Source of the DNA: Pseudomonas synxantha BG33R
Lineage (GTDB): Bacteria > Pseudomonadota > Gammaproteobacteria > Pseudomonadales > Pseudomonadaceae
Direction of reading: 5' to 3'
Length of the DNA: 64,000 nt
Assembly: GCF_000263715.2 (NCBI RefSeq)
Contig: NZ_CM001514.1
Location: forward strand, 2,342,936 to 2,406,935
In this document: positions 35,469 through 45,214 of the stretch, piece after piece
Position numbering within the stretch: position 1 is the first letter of the stretch
Layout of the letters: the number at the start of each line of letters is the position of its first letter
Notes under the pieces: model-generated
Told to the model about the DNA's origin: nothing
The model's database searches: none
What the model saw: the letters and a program-made list of their open reading frames with translations, nothing else
Position numbers and translations under genes: made by a program

Positions 35469-36965
35469 ATGAGTCTCATTAAAAGCGCTCTGGATTTCCG
35501 CACATTTGTTGATACGCTACGTCAACGAGAGGATCTTGTGGACGTTAAGACTGCAGTTGATCCAATACTGGAAGTGGCCGCGATCGTCCGGCGCGTGTAT
35601 GAAAAACGGCTTCCTGCACCGCTATTCCACGTGCTTAAAGGGGCAATGCCAGGTGCGCGAATTTTAGGTGCTCCTGCCGGTATGCTCAGCTCAAAACGAA
35701 AGGCATACTCTCGCCTCGCACTTCATTTCGGCATGCCTGAAACTACCTCACCACAGGAGTTGGTGGAGAAAATCCGAAGTGCTGTAAAAGCTAAACCAAT
35801 AGAGCCAATTGTTGTAGATACTGGGCCGGTCAAGGAAAATATATGGGTTGGTGAGGCTGTCGACCTAACAAAGTTCCCCGTACCCTTGCTCCATCAGGCC
35901 GATGGCGGTCGCTATTTTGGGACGTATGGTTTCCACGTTGTCCAATCGCCTGACGGTTCTTGGGACAGTTGGGGTATTGGGCGCATGATGCTCAATGGCC
36001 GTAACTCTTTAACCGGGCCGGCAATCTCTACTCAGCATATTGGCATTGTAAGAGAGATGTGGACTCTGCAGGGTAAACCCACCCCCTGGGCCATGGTCCT
36101 AGGCGCACCGCCTGCAGCACTTGCAGTTGCGGGTATGCCATTGCCGAAGGGGGTGAGCGAATCTGGTTACATAGGAGCCTTGCTGGGGCAGGGCCTAGAG
36201 GTTGTCAAAGCTGAAACTAATAACCTGATGGTTCCTGCAAATGCCGAAATCGTACTGGAAGGTGAAATAAGTCTGACTGAAAGGGCCATCGAAGGGCCGA
36301 TGGGCGAATACCATGGTTATCAGCATCACCAGGGTAGTATGCAACCCATCTTCCATGTCCATGCAGTGACATTTCGTAATAGCCCCATTCTTCCAATTTG
36401 TGTGGCAGGTCTTCCCCCAGAGGAAAACCACACAATTTGGGGAACTATGATTTCTGCTCAGTTGCTTGAGGTTTGCCAGCAAGCTGGTTTGCCCGTCGAT
36501 ATGGTTTGGTGTTCGTATGAGGCGGCGACATGCTGGGCTGTGCTGTCGGTAGAGATTGGCGCCCTCGTGAAAATGAATACCACTGCAGATGAGTTTGTGA
36601 GCAAGGTTTCGGAAGTGGTGTTCGGCTCACATGCTGGATATCTGATTCCAAAATTAATCTTGGTGAGTAATGATATTGATGTCACCAATATCGATGAAGT
36701 TGTATGGGGTCTTGCAACTCGATACCATCCGTATTTTGACCATTACTCGCTGCCCGATGTGCGTGAGTTTCCAATGGTGCCGTATCTTAATGCAGACGAT
36801 AAGCAGCGTGGGGCAGGTGGTAAGGCAATTATCAATTGTCTATTTCCCGAACAGTTTAAAGGTGAGATGCGAGCCACCACTGCGTCGTTCAAACACTCCT
36901 ATCCTGATACAGTTGTGAACCAAGTATTAGATAGGTGGAAGGATTATGGGTTCGCAGATAACTAA
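35469..36965 (+). CDS. UbiD-family (prenylated-FMN) decarboxylase
   Basis: A 498-residue (de)carboxylase. The glutamate pair of the catalytic Arg-Glu-Glu set is visible in EGPMGEYHGYQHHQGSMQPI, corresponding to E277 and E282 of fungal Fdc1, and metal/phosphate-binding residues lie in SWGIGRMMLNGRNSLTG. The length is typical. UbiD enzymes remove or add CO2 on aromatic, heteroaromatic or alpha,beta-unsaturated acids and need prenylated FMN from UbiX, which is not encoded in this window. The ribosome binding site AAAGGAG lies just upstream. The neighbouring molybdenum hydroxylase suggests a hydroxylation-decarboxylation route for an aromatic or N-heteroaromatic acid. Confidence 0.92.
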   Translation: MSLIKSALDFRTFVDTLRQREDLVDVKTAVDPILEVAAIVRRVYEKRLPAPLFHVLKGAMPGARILGAPAGMLSSKRKAYSRLALHFGMPETTSPQELVEKIRSAVKAKPIEPIVVDTGPVKENIWVGEAVDLTKFPVPLLHQADGGRYFGTYGFHVVQSPDGSWDSWGIGRMMLNGRNSLTGPAISTQHIGIVREMWTLQGKPTPWAMVLGAPPAALAVAGMPLPKGVSESGYIGALLGQGLEVVKAETNNLMVPANAEIVLEGEISLTERAIEGPMGEYHGYQHHQGSMQPIFHVHAVTFRNSPILPICVAGLPPEENHTIWGTMISAQLLEVCQQAGLPVDMVWCSYEAATCWAVLSVEIGALVKMNTTADEFVSKVSEVVFGSHAGYLIPKLILVSNDIDVTNIDEVVWGLATRYHPYFDHYSLPDVREFPMVPYLNADDKQRGAGGKAIINCLFPEQFKGEMRATTASFKHSYPDTVVNQVLDRWKDYGFADN

Positions 36966-37139
36966 TAAAGTATATGGCTACACTGCAGTCAGGCTCGGAG
37001 TATAATGAATTGTTTGACTGTTTTTTTGGCCGTCGATTGGTGGCGTGTATAATGACATGTGTGGTGAGAGGTAGTTGAGTGCGGTATGTTCAATGCTAGA
37101 TCTAACGTTATAGTTGATCTGCCCGCTGCACGAGGGTAG

Positions 37140-38114
37140 GTGCTCGGTTTAATTTTTAATTTATATAGGCTCTTCGCTATGCGTAATCAGCAATATCGTT
37201 CTGATCCTAAACTCCTCGCTTTTGCTAATGAGATGCGGACCAATTATCGTTCGATGATTCCAATGGCAGGTAAGCCGGAGCCAGTATCTGCAATATCGGA
37301 TATTGATATTCCTGCCGATGCGCCACTTCGAATGTTGCGCGCACGCGTGTATACCCCTTTTTCGATGGCGCAAGCCCAAGACGGCCAGCGACGGGGGATC
37401 GTGCTATACACACATGGGGGTGGTTTCGTTTCGGGTGATTTGGATACCCATGACGTAATGCTAAGAGCTCTGGCCAATCGTAGTGATTGTACAGTGGTGT
37501 CACTTGACTATCGGTTGGCGCCTGAAGCACCTTTCCCGGCCGGTCTGGAGGATACTTATGCTGCGTTGCAATGGCTTGCTGTACACGGAGGCGAAATTGG
37601 TGGAGATCCACAATCCATCATTGTTGCAGGTGATAGTGCAGGAGGAAACTTAGCGGCTGCAGTTTGCCTAATGGCGCGTGACCAAGGTGGACCTCGAGTT
37701 AAAGCGCAAGTACTCCTTTATGCTAATACTGGTAACTACGGTGAGACAGAGTCGTGGAAAAAGCTTTCAGATAGGCGCTTTCCAACGCGCGATGTGATGG
37801 AGCTAGTGCTTCAATGTTATGTGCCCGAGAGTCCGACTCAACATCACGCGCCGATGACTGCGCCGCTCCGTGCTGAGTTGGAGGCGTTACCGCCCGCCTT
37901 GATTATTACTGCGGAGTTTGACCCAATTAAAGATGAGGGAGCTTTGTATGCACAAAAGTTGCGAGCAGCCGGCGTCGTCGTAGAGGAGGATACTTATTAC
38001 GACGTTGAGCATGGGTTTATACAATATTTTCAGGCTCAACATAATCAACCTATGGGTGAGCAAGCACTTAATCAAGTGGCAAATTTTATAAAGAAAATCT
38101 TCGATAATTTTTAG
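37140..38114 (+). CDS. Alpha/beta hydrolase, hormone-sensitive-lipase (GDXG) family
   Basis: A 324-residue esterase. It has the oxyanion motif HGGGFVSGDLDTHD, the nucleophile GDSAGG (serine), the acid in EFDPIKDEG and the base in DVEHGFIQYF, the full triad of the HSL group. There is no signal peptide, so it is cytoplasmic. The start is uncertain: GTG at 37140 follows a GAGGGTAG sequence, and ATG at 37179 is an alternative. In this cluster it may hydrolyse an ester or lactone intermediate. Confidence 0.88.
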   Translation: MLGLIFNLYRLFAMRNQQYRSDPKLLAFANEMRTNYRSMIPMAGKPEPVSAISDIDIPADAPLRMLRARVYTPFSMAQAQDGQRRGIVLYTHGGGFVSGDLDTHDVMLRALANRSDCTVVSLDYRLAPEAPFPAGLEDTYAALQWLAVHGGEIGGDPQSIIVAGDSAGGNLAAAVCLMARDQGGPRVKAQVLLYANTGNYGETESWKKLSDRRFPTRDVMELVLQCYVPESPTQHHAPMTAPLRAELEALPPALIITAEFDPIKDEGALYAQKLRAAGVVVEEDTYYDVEHGFIQYFQAQHNQPMGEQALNQVANFIKKIFDNF

Positions 38115-38289
38115 GGTATGGGCGCGTCTGGTTTTTCAGGGGGGAGCTTTGGTAAATATAAGCTTCCGAAGAAAGATAGGCACGCTTGTGTAAGTCATTA
38201 GTTTTTCTTAAAGGTTTGATTCAGTCATTTTACCTGTAAAGCAGCAAGTATCGTCTTTTCGCTTTTCGAAATTTCGGAGTCAACTAGAT

Positions 38290-40674
38290 ATGAGCGAAGG
38301 TAACGTGGATTTTGGCAAGTCGGGTCAGGGGGTTGGGGCTCGAGTTAGGCGAAAGGAAGACGAGCGGCATTTGCACGGTCGGGGCAAGTTTGTTGCTGAC
38401 TACCACATGCCAGGGCTTCGGGAAGTGGCCTTTCTGCGCAGCCCTCTGTCTCACGCCCTGATCACCTCGATAGACGTACCGACAACCTTGAAGGGGCAAG
38501 CATTCGTACGCGCTGACATGAACAGTGTCAGCGACATCGTGGCCGACTCGACCCTCCCCACGTATCAGCCCTCGTCTCAACCACCGTTAGCCAGCGGTAA
38601 GGTGCGTTTTGTTGGTGAGCCGGTGGTGATGACCTGTGCGGCGACTCGGGCAGAGGCCGAAGATCTGGTTGAGCAAGTGATGGTCGATTATGAAGACCTA
38701 CCTGTATATGCCGACACAGCCGGTAGCGTCGCGGCGACAGATGATTTTATTCATGAGTCGTGGCACAGCAACCGCTTCGTCACCTTGAATGCCGACAAGG
38801 CGTTCAGTGAGCATGCGGCGACGGCCAGCGTGACGGTCACGCGCCGAATGAAGCTGGCACGCCAATGCATGGTCCCGATGGAGGGCAAAGCTGTTCTAGC
38901 GTATTGGGATCACAGCCAGAGTCAACTCATTGTCATTACAGCGACTCAAGTACCGCATATGATTCGCACTATCCTGTCCCGGTGTTTGAAACTGGATCAG
39001 GAGCAAGTACGGGTGATCTCCCCGGATGTTGGTGGTGCTTTTGGCTATAAATGCGTATTGCAGCAGGAAGAGCTTTGTGTCGCTTGGCTGGCCATGACCT
39101 TCAAGCAGCCGTTCCGCTTTATCGAAGATCGCCGTGAGCATCTGACAGCGGGGGCTAATAGTCGCGAGCATGAATATGTCATGACCGCTTATGCAGATGC
39201 TCAGGGGCGGATGTTAGCGCTTGATGCCAAAATCGTCATTGATGGCGGTGCCTATTCGGTCTGGCCGTTCACCATTGGCCTGGAGCCCGGTCAGGCAATT
39301 GGCAATCTGCCTGGCCCCTACGCTTTTCAAGGTTACCGTTGCGTCACCGAATGCGTGGCAACCAACAAGCCTGGTTTTGTGCCCTACCGCGGGGTAGCCC
39401 GTACCGGGGTCTGTTTTGCCATGGAGTTGACTATCGACGCTCTGGCACGAGCGGTTGGGCGTGATCCACTGGACGTACGGATGGACAATCTGGTTCGTTC
39501 TGAGCAAATGCCGTTTGTTAACGTCGCCAACAAACATCTCGACAGCGGTGACTATCCGGCCAGTCTACGCAAGGCCGCGGAAATGATCGATGCACTGGCG
39601 ATTCGAGAGCGGCAGCATCGGGGTGAAGCTGACGGTCGTCGCATTGGTCTTGGCTATGCGACCTATACCGAGCAATCAGCCCACGGGACTTCGGTATTCG
39701 CTAGCTGGGGAACTCCGATTATACCCGGTCACGAGCAGGCGACTGTGCGTATGACACCGGACGGTGGCCTTGAAGTACGGGTAGGTGTGCATTCTCATGG
39801 TCAGGGCATGGAAACGAGCTTAGCCCAGGTGGCCCACCAGATACTGGGGATCGATATTGCTCGAATTAAGGTGTTGCATGGCGATACGGGGCGGACACCA
39901 TTCTCTACGGGTACGTACGCCTCGCGGTCCATGGTCATGGCTGGTGGTGCCATTGCCAGCGCCTGTCGCGAGTTACTGCCGCGTTTGATTCACATCGGGG
40001 CATTTTTGCTGGGAGTACCAGATGCACAGGTCCATCTGCAAGATGGCAGGGTGTTGTGCGATCGAGGCTCAGTGTCACTGGATGACGTAGGGGCTGCTTG
40101 GTACCTCAAGCCTCATACGCTGCCGACTGACGTTAACCCCGCTGGGCTGGAGGTCACCACGGGCTTCAAGCCTACCGTCGATACTGGAGTGTTTACATAC
40201 GCGACCCATGCGGTGCTGGTTGCCGTCGACACTGACAGCGGAGAAGTGGACATCCTTGACTACGTTGTGGTGGAGGATTGCGGAACGATGATCAACCCGA
40301 TGTTGGTGGAGGGGCAGACCTATGGCGGGATCGCCCAGGGTATTGGCACTGCTATGTATGAAGAAATGCCCTATGACGGTAATGGTCAGCCACTGGCCTC
40401 TACGCTGGCGGATTACATCTTGCCAGGTCCGACCGAAGTACCGAATGTGCGGATTCATCACATTGAGACGGCTTCTCCTTATACCGAGTTTGGTGCCAAA
40501 GGTATGGGGGAGGGTGGAGCTATCGCACCTCCCGCAGCCATCTTTAACGCGGTTAATGATGCTCTCGCGGATCTTGGCGTAGAACTGGTCCAAACTCCGC
40601 TGACGCCGCGCCGGTTGCTACAGGCGTTAGCCGATGCTCGGGCAGAAAGCAACAAGCGGGAGGCGGCGGTATGA
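38290..40674 (+). CDS. Molybdenum hydroxylase large subunit (xanthine dehydrogenase/CoxL family)
   Basis: A 794-residue molybdopterin-cytosine-dinucleotide-binding subunit. It starts with GVGARVRRKEDERHLHGRGK, the family's opening block; a Moco-binding PDVGGAFGYK motif and PYRGVARTG follow. The catalytic glutamate is in GAKGMGEGGAIAPP near the C-terminus. The VAYRCSFR active-site loop of CO dehydrogenase is absent, so the substrate is an organic ring (for example a heteroaromatic acid or aldehyde). It overlaps the FAD subunit gene by 4 bases and forms an L-M-S complex with the next two genes. Confidence 0.93.
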   Translation: MSEGNVDFGKSGQGVGARVRRKEDERHLHGRGKFVADYHMPGLREVAFLRSPLSHALITSIDVPTTLKGQAFVRADMNSVSDIVADSTLPTYQPSSQPPLASGKVRFVGEPVVMTCAATRAEAEDLVEQVMVDYEDLPVYADTAGSVAATDDFIHESWHSNRFVTLNADKAFSEHAATASVTVTRRMKLARQCMVPMEGKAVLAYWDHSQSQLIVITATQVPHMIRTILSRCLKLDQEQVRVISPDVGGAFGYKCVLQQEELCVAWLAMTFKQPFRFIEDRREHLTAGANSREHEYVMTAYADAQGRMLALDAKIVIDGGAYSVWPFTIGLEPGQAIGNLPGPYAFQGYRCVTECVATNKPGFVPYRGVARTGVCFAMELTIDALARAVGRDPLDVRMDNLVRSEQMPFVNVANKHLDSGDYPASLRKAAEMIDALAIRERQHRGEADGRRIGLGYATYTEQSAHGTSVFASWGTPIIPGHEQATVRMTPDGGLEVRVGVHSHGQGMETSLAQVAHQILGIDIARIKVLHGDTGRTPFSTGTYASRSMVMAGGAIASACRELLPRLIHIGAFLLGVPDAQVHLQDGRVLCDRGSVSLDDVGAAWYLKPHTLPTDVNPAGLEVTTGFKPTVDTGVFTYATHAVLVAVDTDSGEVDILDYVVVEDCGTMINPMLVEGQTYGGIAQGIGTAMYEEMPYDGNGQPLASTLADYILPGPTEVPNVRIHHIETASPYTEFGAKGMGEGGAIAPPAAIFNAVNDALADLGVELVQTPLTPRRLLQALADARAESNKREAAV

Positions 40675-41513
40675 AAGCCGTTGCGTTCGATTATCTACGT
40701 CCTGCAACTCTGTGGGCCGGGCTACAAGCATTGGCCGATCAGTCGGGGGATATCATCAAGGTCATGGGCGGCAGTCAGTCACTGGGCCCCATGCTCAACC
40801 TGCGTCTGGCACGTCCGAATCGAGTAGTGGATGTAAGCGGATTTACCGAGATGCAACAGGTGAGCGAGGACGGCGAGTGGCTGCTGGTCGGCGGTTCGAT
40901 TACTCACTCACAGATTGAAGATGGCGTGTTCGCCACACTTCGCGGAACGTTGCTCGCCGAGGTCGCTCCCCAGATCGCCTACCGGGCTATCCGCAACCGC
41001 GGAACGGTTGGTGGCAGCCTGGCCCACGCGGATCCGGCGGCTGACTGGGTGTTGGTGGCTTTTGTCATGGGCGCCGAAGTGGAGTTACGTAGTGTTCGAG
41101 GAACGCGTCAGTTGACGATGGCCGAGTTTATGCTCGGCGCCTATACCACGGCGCTGGCTGAGGATGAACTGATTGTCGGGCTGCGTATTCCGCGTCTTGG
41201 ACCGCGTGCAACCTGGGGCTATCACAAGTTGTGTCGAAAAACTGGTGAGTTCGCCGAAGCCAGTTGCTCGGCGGTATTCGACCCGGATCGTGGCTTGGCC
41301 AGGATTGCTCTCGGCGCGCTGGATGGTCCACCTGCATTGCTCGAGGAGTTATCGGTAGAGGTCGCGCGTCTTGGAGCCGCAGCACTTGAACCTTGCGCGT
41401 TGGCAAACGCCATTGCAAGTGTGACACCTGGTAAAGACGCAGTGGAGCGGCAACAAAGTCTCACCGCCTTGAGTCGGTGTCTGGATTCGATTTTCAAGGA
41501 GTCTCGGCTATGA
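40671..41513 (+). CDS. Molybdenum hydroxylase FAD subunit (CoxM type)
   Basis: A 280-residue flavoprotein. The FAD-binding motifs are VMGGSQSLGPMLNLRLARP (the AGGQS-type loop) and RNRGTVGGSLAHADPAADW (the TIGGxxxHxDPAADxP loop), both well conserved. It passes electrons from the Fe-S subunit to an acceptor. It starts in the stop of the large-subunit gene and overlaps the Fe-S/CoxG gene by 4 bases. Confidence 0.93.
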   Translation: MKAVAFDYLRPATLWAGLQALADQSGDIIKVMGGSQSLGPMLNLRLARPNRVVDVSGFTEMQQVSEDGEWLLVGGSITHSQIEDGVFATLRGTLLAEVAPQIAYRAIRNRGTVGGSLAHADPAADWVLVAFVMGAEVELRSVRGTRQLTMAEFMLGAYTTALAEDELIVGLRIPRLGPRATWGYHKLCRKTGEFAEASCSAVFDPDRGLARIALGALDGPPALLEELSVEVARLGAAALEPCALANAIASVTPGKDAVERQQSLTALSRCLDSIFKESRL

Positions 41514-42703
41514 CGTCTGTACGCATCAATGTTAACGGTCATGTGCTCGAGCGTGACATTACACCGAGGATGCACCTGGGCGACTTCGTTCGCGAGGAGG
41601 GTCGATTTACAGGCACACACTTGGGCTGCGAGCATGGCGTTTGTGGTGCCTGCACCGTATTGCTCGACGGTCAGCCCGTGCGCTCTTGCACGACTTTTGC
41701 CGTGGCCTGTGAAGGCCGACAGGTGACGACTGTCGAGGGCTTTGAGCAGGACCCGGTGATGGCGCTCTTGCGTGAAGCGTTCTCTGAGCACCATGCCCTG
41801 CAATGTGGTTACTGCACGCCCGGCATGTTGACCACAGCGCGTGACATTTTGCTGCGTTTGCCCGAGGCCAATGAGCATCAGATTCGCGTCGAGCTGTCAG
41901 GCAATCTTTGTCGTTGCACGGGCTACATGGGCATAGTTGAAGCTATTCGTAGCGTCCTTAAGCAGTTGCGTGAACAGCCGGACGCAGCGATCGGGTCTGC
42001 ACGTGCACAGGCTCTGAAAGGCCATGGTGTTGCGATACCCACCAGTGGTGGGACCTTCGTTTCGTTTACCACAGAGCACAACGTGCAGACATCTGATGTC
42101 GAGCGTTCCGCCAGCCCTGCGCTAGAGTCCTCGAGCGAGCGCGTGCCAGCTGGAGTCAAAGGTGGAACCCGTATGGATGGACGCTTCAATGTGGCTTATC
42201 CGCCTGAACAGGTCTGGGCGTTTATGGCTGATCTGGAAGCCGTTGCCGGATGTCTTCCTGGTGCCAACCTTGAAGAAAACGATGGCGAGCGAGTCAAGGG
42301 CTTCATTGCCATCAAATTCGGCCCAATGGCAGCCAAATTCGCCGGCGCGGCGCGCTTGACGCGTAACGAGGAACAACGTTTGGGCATGCTTAAGGGCGGT
42401 GGTCAGGACACGATCAGCCAATCACGTGCCAGTGGCGAGATTTGCTACCGAGTTTTGCCCGGTAAAGCGGGGGCCACGCTGGTGGAAGTAGAAATGCTCT
42501 ATTCGCTGCAAGGACCCTTGGCGCAATTCTCGCGCTCAGGGTTGGTAAAAGACTTCGTTGCACGGATGATCCTCGACTTCGGTCGTAATGTGGAACTGCG
42601 CATGGACCCCCATGCGAAACCGTTGACCGAGCCGCCTAAATTGAATGTCTTTGCCCTGGGTATGAGCATCATCTGGAACCGTATCAAGGGTTGGTTCGGC
42701 TGA
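41510..42703 (+). CDS. CoxS [2Fe-2S] subunit fused to a CoxG (SRPBCC) domain
   Basis: A 397-residue fusion. Residues 1-160 are the Fe-S subunit, with the plant-type cluster GCEHGVCGACTVLLDGQPVR-C and the second cluster CGYCTPGM...CRCTGYMG. A linker of about 70 residues follows, then a CoxG domain from about residue 220 (MDGRFNVAYPPEQVWAFMAD to the end). CoxG normally is a separate protein that anchors CO dehydrogenase to the membrane; the C-terminal INRIKGWF-like amphipathic end (SIIWNRIKGWFG) fits anchoring. ATG at 41510 overlaps the FAD-subunit stop; earlier in-frame codons lie inside that gene. Confidence 0.9.
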   Translation: MTSVRINVNGHVLERDITPRMHLGDFVREEGRFTGTHLGCEHGVCGACTVLLDGQPVRSCTTFAVACEGRQVTTVEGFEQDPVMALLREAFSEHHALQCGYCTPGMLTTARDILLRLPEANEHQIRVELSGNLCRCTGYMGIVEAIRSVLKQLREQPDAAIGSARAQALKGHGVAIPTSGGTFVSFTTEHNVQTSDVERSASPALESSSERVPAGVKGGTRMDGRFNVAYPPEQVWAFMADLEAVAGCLPGANLEENDGERVKGFIAIKFGPMAAKFAGAARLTRNEEQRLGMLKGGGQDTISQSRASGEICYRVLPGKAGATLVEVEMLYSLQGPLAQFSRSGLVKDFVARMILDFGRNVELRMDPHAKPLTEPPKLNVFALGMSIIWNRIKGWFG

Positions 42704-42740
42704 AAAGGTCATCTTGAGAATATGACGGGGACGAGCGGTC

Positions 42741-43962
42741 ATGTCTGATTTGTACGCCTTGCTCGATGCACTCAATCACGCCGACAGCGCACAAATAGAT
42801 GCGGTGCTGGCTACGGTTGTCAAGGTTGAGGGCTCAGCTTATCGGCGCCCTGGCGCTCGAATGCTGATCCCACTTTTTGGTCAGATCATTGGAACCATCA
42901 GTGGTGGCTGCCTGGAGCAAGACGTGGCCAGAAAAGCTTGGTGGTTGACAGAGTCAGGCGAAGCAGTGGTACGTCGTTACAGCACGGCAGAGCAGGAAGA
43001 GACGGACGCCGATGATGAAGGCGCGGCGCTGACATTTGGCCTTGGCTGCAACGGCACCATATATGTATTACTTGAACGCCAAAATGCCGGTAAGCAAAAC
43101 TTGTTGGTCAATGTGCTTCAACAGGTAAAAGCTACCGGTCTGCCGGCAGCCCTGGCGACGGTCATTTCGGCGTGCCCAAGATCTCGCGTACGAGTGGGCG
43201 CGCGGATGGGGCTGGTTTCCGACCTGAACCCGCATGAGGGGATTTATTGTACAACGCTTGAACAGACGCTACGGGAAGGCTTACACCGTACCCTGGATCG
43301 TAAACAATCCCGATTGATAACCTACGCGAGTGGCTCAGATGAAGTCGAGGTATTCCTTGAGTACATTGCGCCACAGCCTCGGCTGGTAATCTTCGGTGCG
43401 GGGCATGATGCCCAGCCTTTGGTGTGGTTTGCCAGGGAGCTGAACTGGCATGTGGTGGTGGTGGTGGTGGTGGTGGTGGTGGTGGTGGTGGTGGATGGAC
43501 GTGCGCACTATGCTCGCCTAGAGAGATTTCCTGCTGCTAGCCAGGTAATGGTTGTGCATGTGGATCAACCCTTCAACCTGTCCAGTACGATTGACGGTGC
43601 CGCAATGGTAGTCATGACCCATAGCTATCTGTAGGATCGGTATTGGCTGGAAAACGTTTTGCACTGTTCACCGACCTACGTTGGACAATTAGGGCCCCGC
43701 GAGCGAACAGAACGACTAATCGAAGATATGGGTGTGAGCCCTCTACCGCAAGCACTATCCAGGCTTCACTACCCGATGGGGTTGGATTTGGGAGGCGATA
43801 CCCCCCGTGAGTGTTGCTTTGGCCATTGTTGGCGAGATCACCGCCTACCTCAATGGGCGCAGTGGCGGGAAGCTGAAACTCCGCAAAACGACCATTCACG
43901 AAGCCAGTGAGTCAGCCTGCTCTTCAATGGTAGATGGTCAACCGATTGCTTCAGACGCGTAG
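42741..43962 (+). pseudogene. XdhC/CoxI-family molybdenum cofactor insertion protein, disrupted
   Basis: The maturation factor for the hydroxylase above. The N-terminal XdhC/CoxI domain is intact (VEGSAYRRPGARMLI, TISGGCLEQDVARKAW). The Rossmann domain has VIFGAGHDAQPLVWFARELN, followed by a run of 14 GTG codons in place of the usual short strand. A TAG at 43632-43634 interrupts HSYL-DRYWLENVLHCSP, and the same frame continues with VGQLGPRERTERLIEDMG. An extra base near 43810 then shifts the frame; the original frame runs on as VALAIVGEITAYLNG to a stop at 43960-43962. Unless suppressed or misread, the protein is truncated, and the hydroxylase may lack its sulfurated cofactor. Confidence 0.8.
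43452..43493 (+). repeat. (GTG)14 trinucleotide microsatellite in xdhC
   Basis: Fourteen consecutive GTG codons encode an unbroken valine tract. Relatives have about four residues here (HVVVVDGR). Because the unit is three bases, length changes by slippage keep the frame but alter the protein. Confidence 0.9.
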
Positions 43963-44101
43963 TTCGAAAGTTATGGAGGTTAAATATTGCATTCGAGGTT
44001 TAGGGGGATTACGCAGCAATGTGTAGTGCAGGAGCGAGTCCTTTCTTCCTCCTGATCGCGGCAATCGTTAGGTTGATCGGCTTTCTGCTGTACCACCCGA
44101 A

Positions 44102-44989
44102 TCAACGATTCGTCGACGATACATTTGCCAAATACTCCACATAGCCCTGTGCAAATGCCAGATACGCCCGAACGATAGCTGACGGATGACGGTGTGAGGG
44201 ATAGAGCAGGTTGATTTGCTGTTCTGGCAATGGGTGGTCGGGCAGCACTGCCTGTAGTGTCCCTTCGTGAATCGCAGTTGCTGCCAGAAAAGGTGGTAGT
44301 TCTGTCACTAGATCGCCGGCCAGCGCACGGCTGCGTAGGTGAGCATAGTCATTGGTCGACAGTATTGCCTCTGGTGTGATCGCCTTGTCTCCCAACTGCC
44401 ACACTCCCTGGCGGCCTTGGGTAAATACGCCGCAAGGATAGTCGTGTAAGGCCTCGACGCTGACAGGCACACCCCGTTGCTCAATTAATGCCGGGCTGGC
44501 CACTAGCACGTGGCGATAGGTTATCAGGTGGCGAGCGACCATGGTCTCGTGGCTGATCATGCCAACTCGTAGAGCTACATCAACCCCGTCTTCGATCAGG
44601 TCTATACGTCGAGCGCCTGTATGGACACTGACTTGGACTTGTGGGTATTGGCGTTGAAATGCGGCCAAGACTTCCCACCAGGGTTCAAACGAGGGGGGGA
44701 GCGACAATCGCAAGCGCCCTTTTAGCCGCGTCTGATCATTGAGTACTGCTAGTTCACCCTCGACCAGTGCTTCGATGCCACGGCTGGCATGCTCATACAA
44801 ACGTATCCCCGAGTCGGTGAGCTTGGTGCCGCGTACTGAGCGCTCGAGCAATTGCACTTTCAGTTGCTGTTCAAGCTCGCGAATGCGTCGGCTCAAGGTT
44901 GCTAATGGGATGTCTAGGCGCTCGGCTGCGGCGGACAAACTACCGGTTTGAGCCACGCTGACGAACATACGGACTGCGTTGAAATCCAT
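44102..44989 (-). CDS. LysR-family transcriptional regulator of the catabolic cluster
   Basis: A 295-residue LysR protein. The N-terminal winged helix is FVSVAQTGSLSAAAERLDIP followed by LATLSRRIRELEQQLKVQLL, and the effector domain fills the rest (RLSLPPSFEPWWEVL, RRIDLIEDGVDVALRVG). It belongs to the common subgroup resembling DsdC/AaeR-type regulators of small genomic operons. It faces the broken xdhC gene and is the only regulator in this cluster, so it is the likely controller of the ubiD/hydroxylase genes; the link is inferred. Confidence 0.9.
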   Translation of the reverse strand: MDFNAVRMFVSVAQTGSLSAAAERLDIPLATLSRRIRELEQQLKVQLLERSVRGTKLTDSGIRLYEHASRGIEALVEGELAVLNDQTRLKGRLRLSLPPSFEPWWEVLAAFQRQYPQVQVSVHTGARRIDLIEDGVDVALRVGMISHETMVARHLITYRHVLVASPALIEQRGVPVSVEALHDYPCGVFTQGRQGVWQLGDKAITPEAILSTNDYAHLRSRALAGDLVTELPPFLAATAIHEGTLQAVLPDHPLPEQQINLLYPSHRHPSAIVRAYLAFAQGYVEYLANVSSTNR

Positions 44990-45214
44990 GTGTGGCCCTT
45001 CTCGTTTTTAGAGCATTCAATATTTACGTCATTTTATCTCATTGAGCGTTTAATTACCTTTTTAGGGTCAACGAGAGGCTACGCCATGCCTCATGAGGGG
45101 TGATATTAGGGGCATAGCCTCCAAGGCTGCTGTTAGTCAAATGATGCCTGACAATAGAATAGCCACCGATTCCTTCATCGGCACCACTCCTCGTGGTTGC
45201 CGCAGTACGCAGTG

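Noticed and set aside
43440..43500. Possible CRISPR or other array at the GTG run
   Set aside because: It is a simple triplet repeat inside a coding frame, without spacers.
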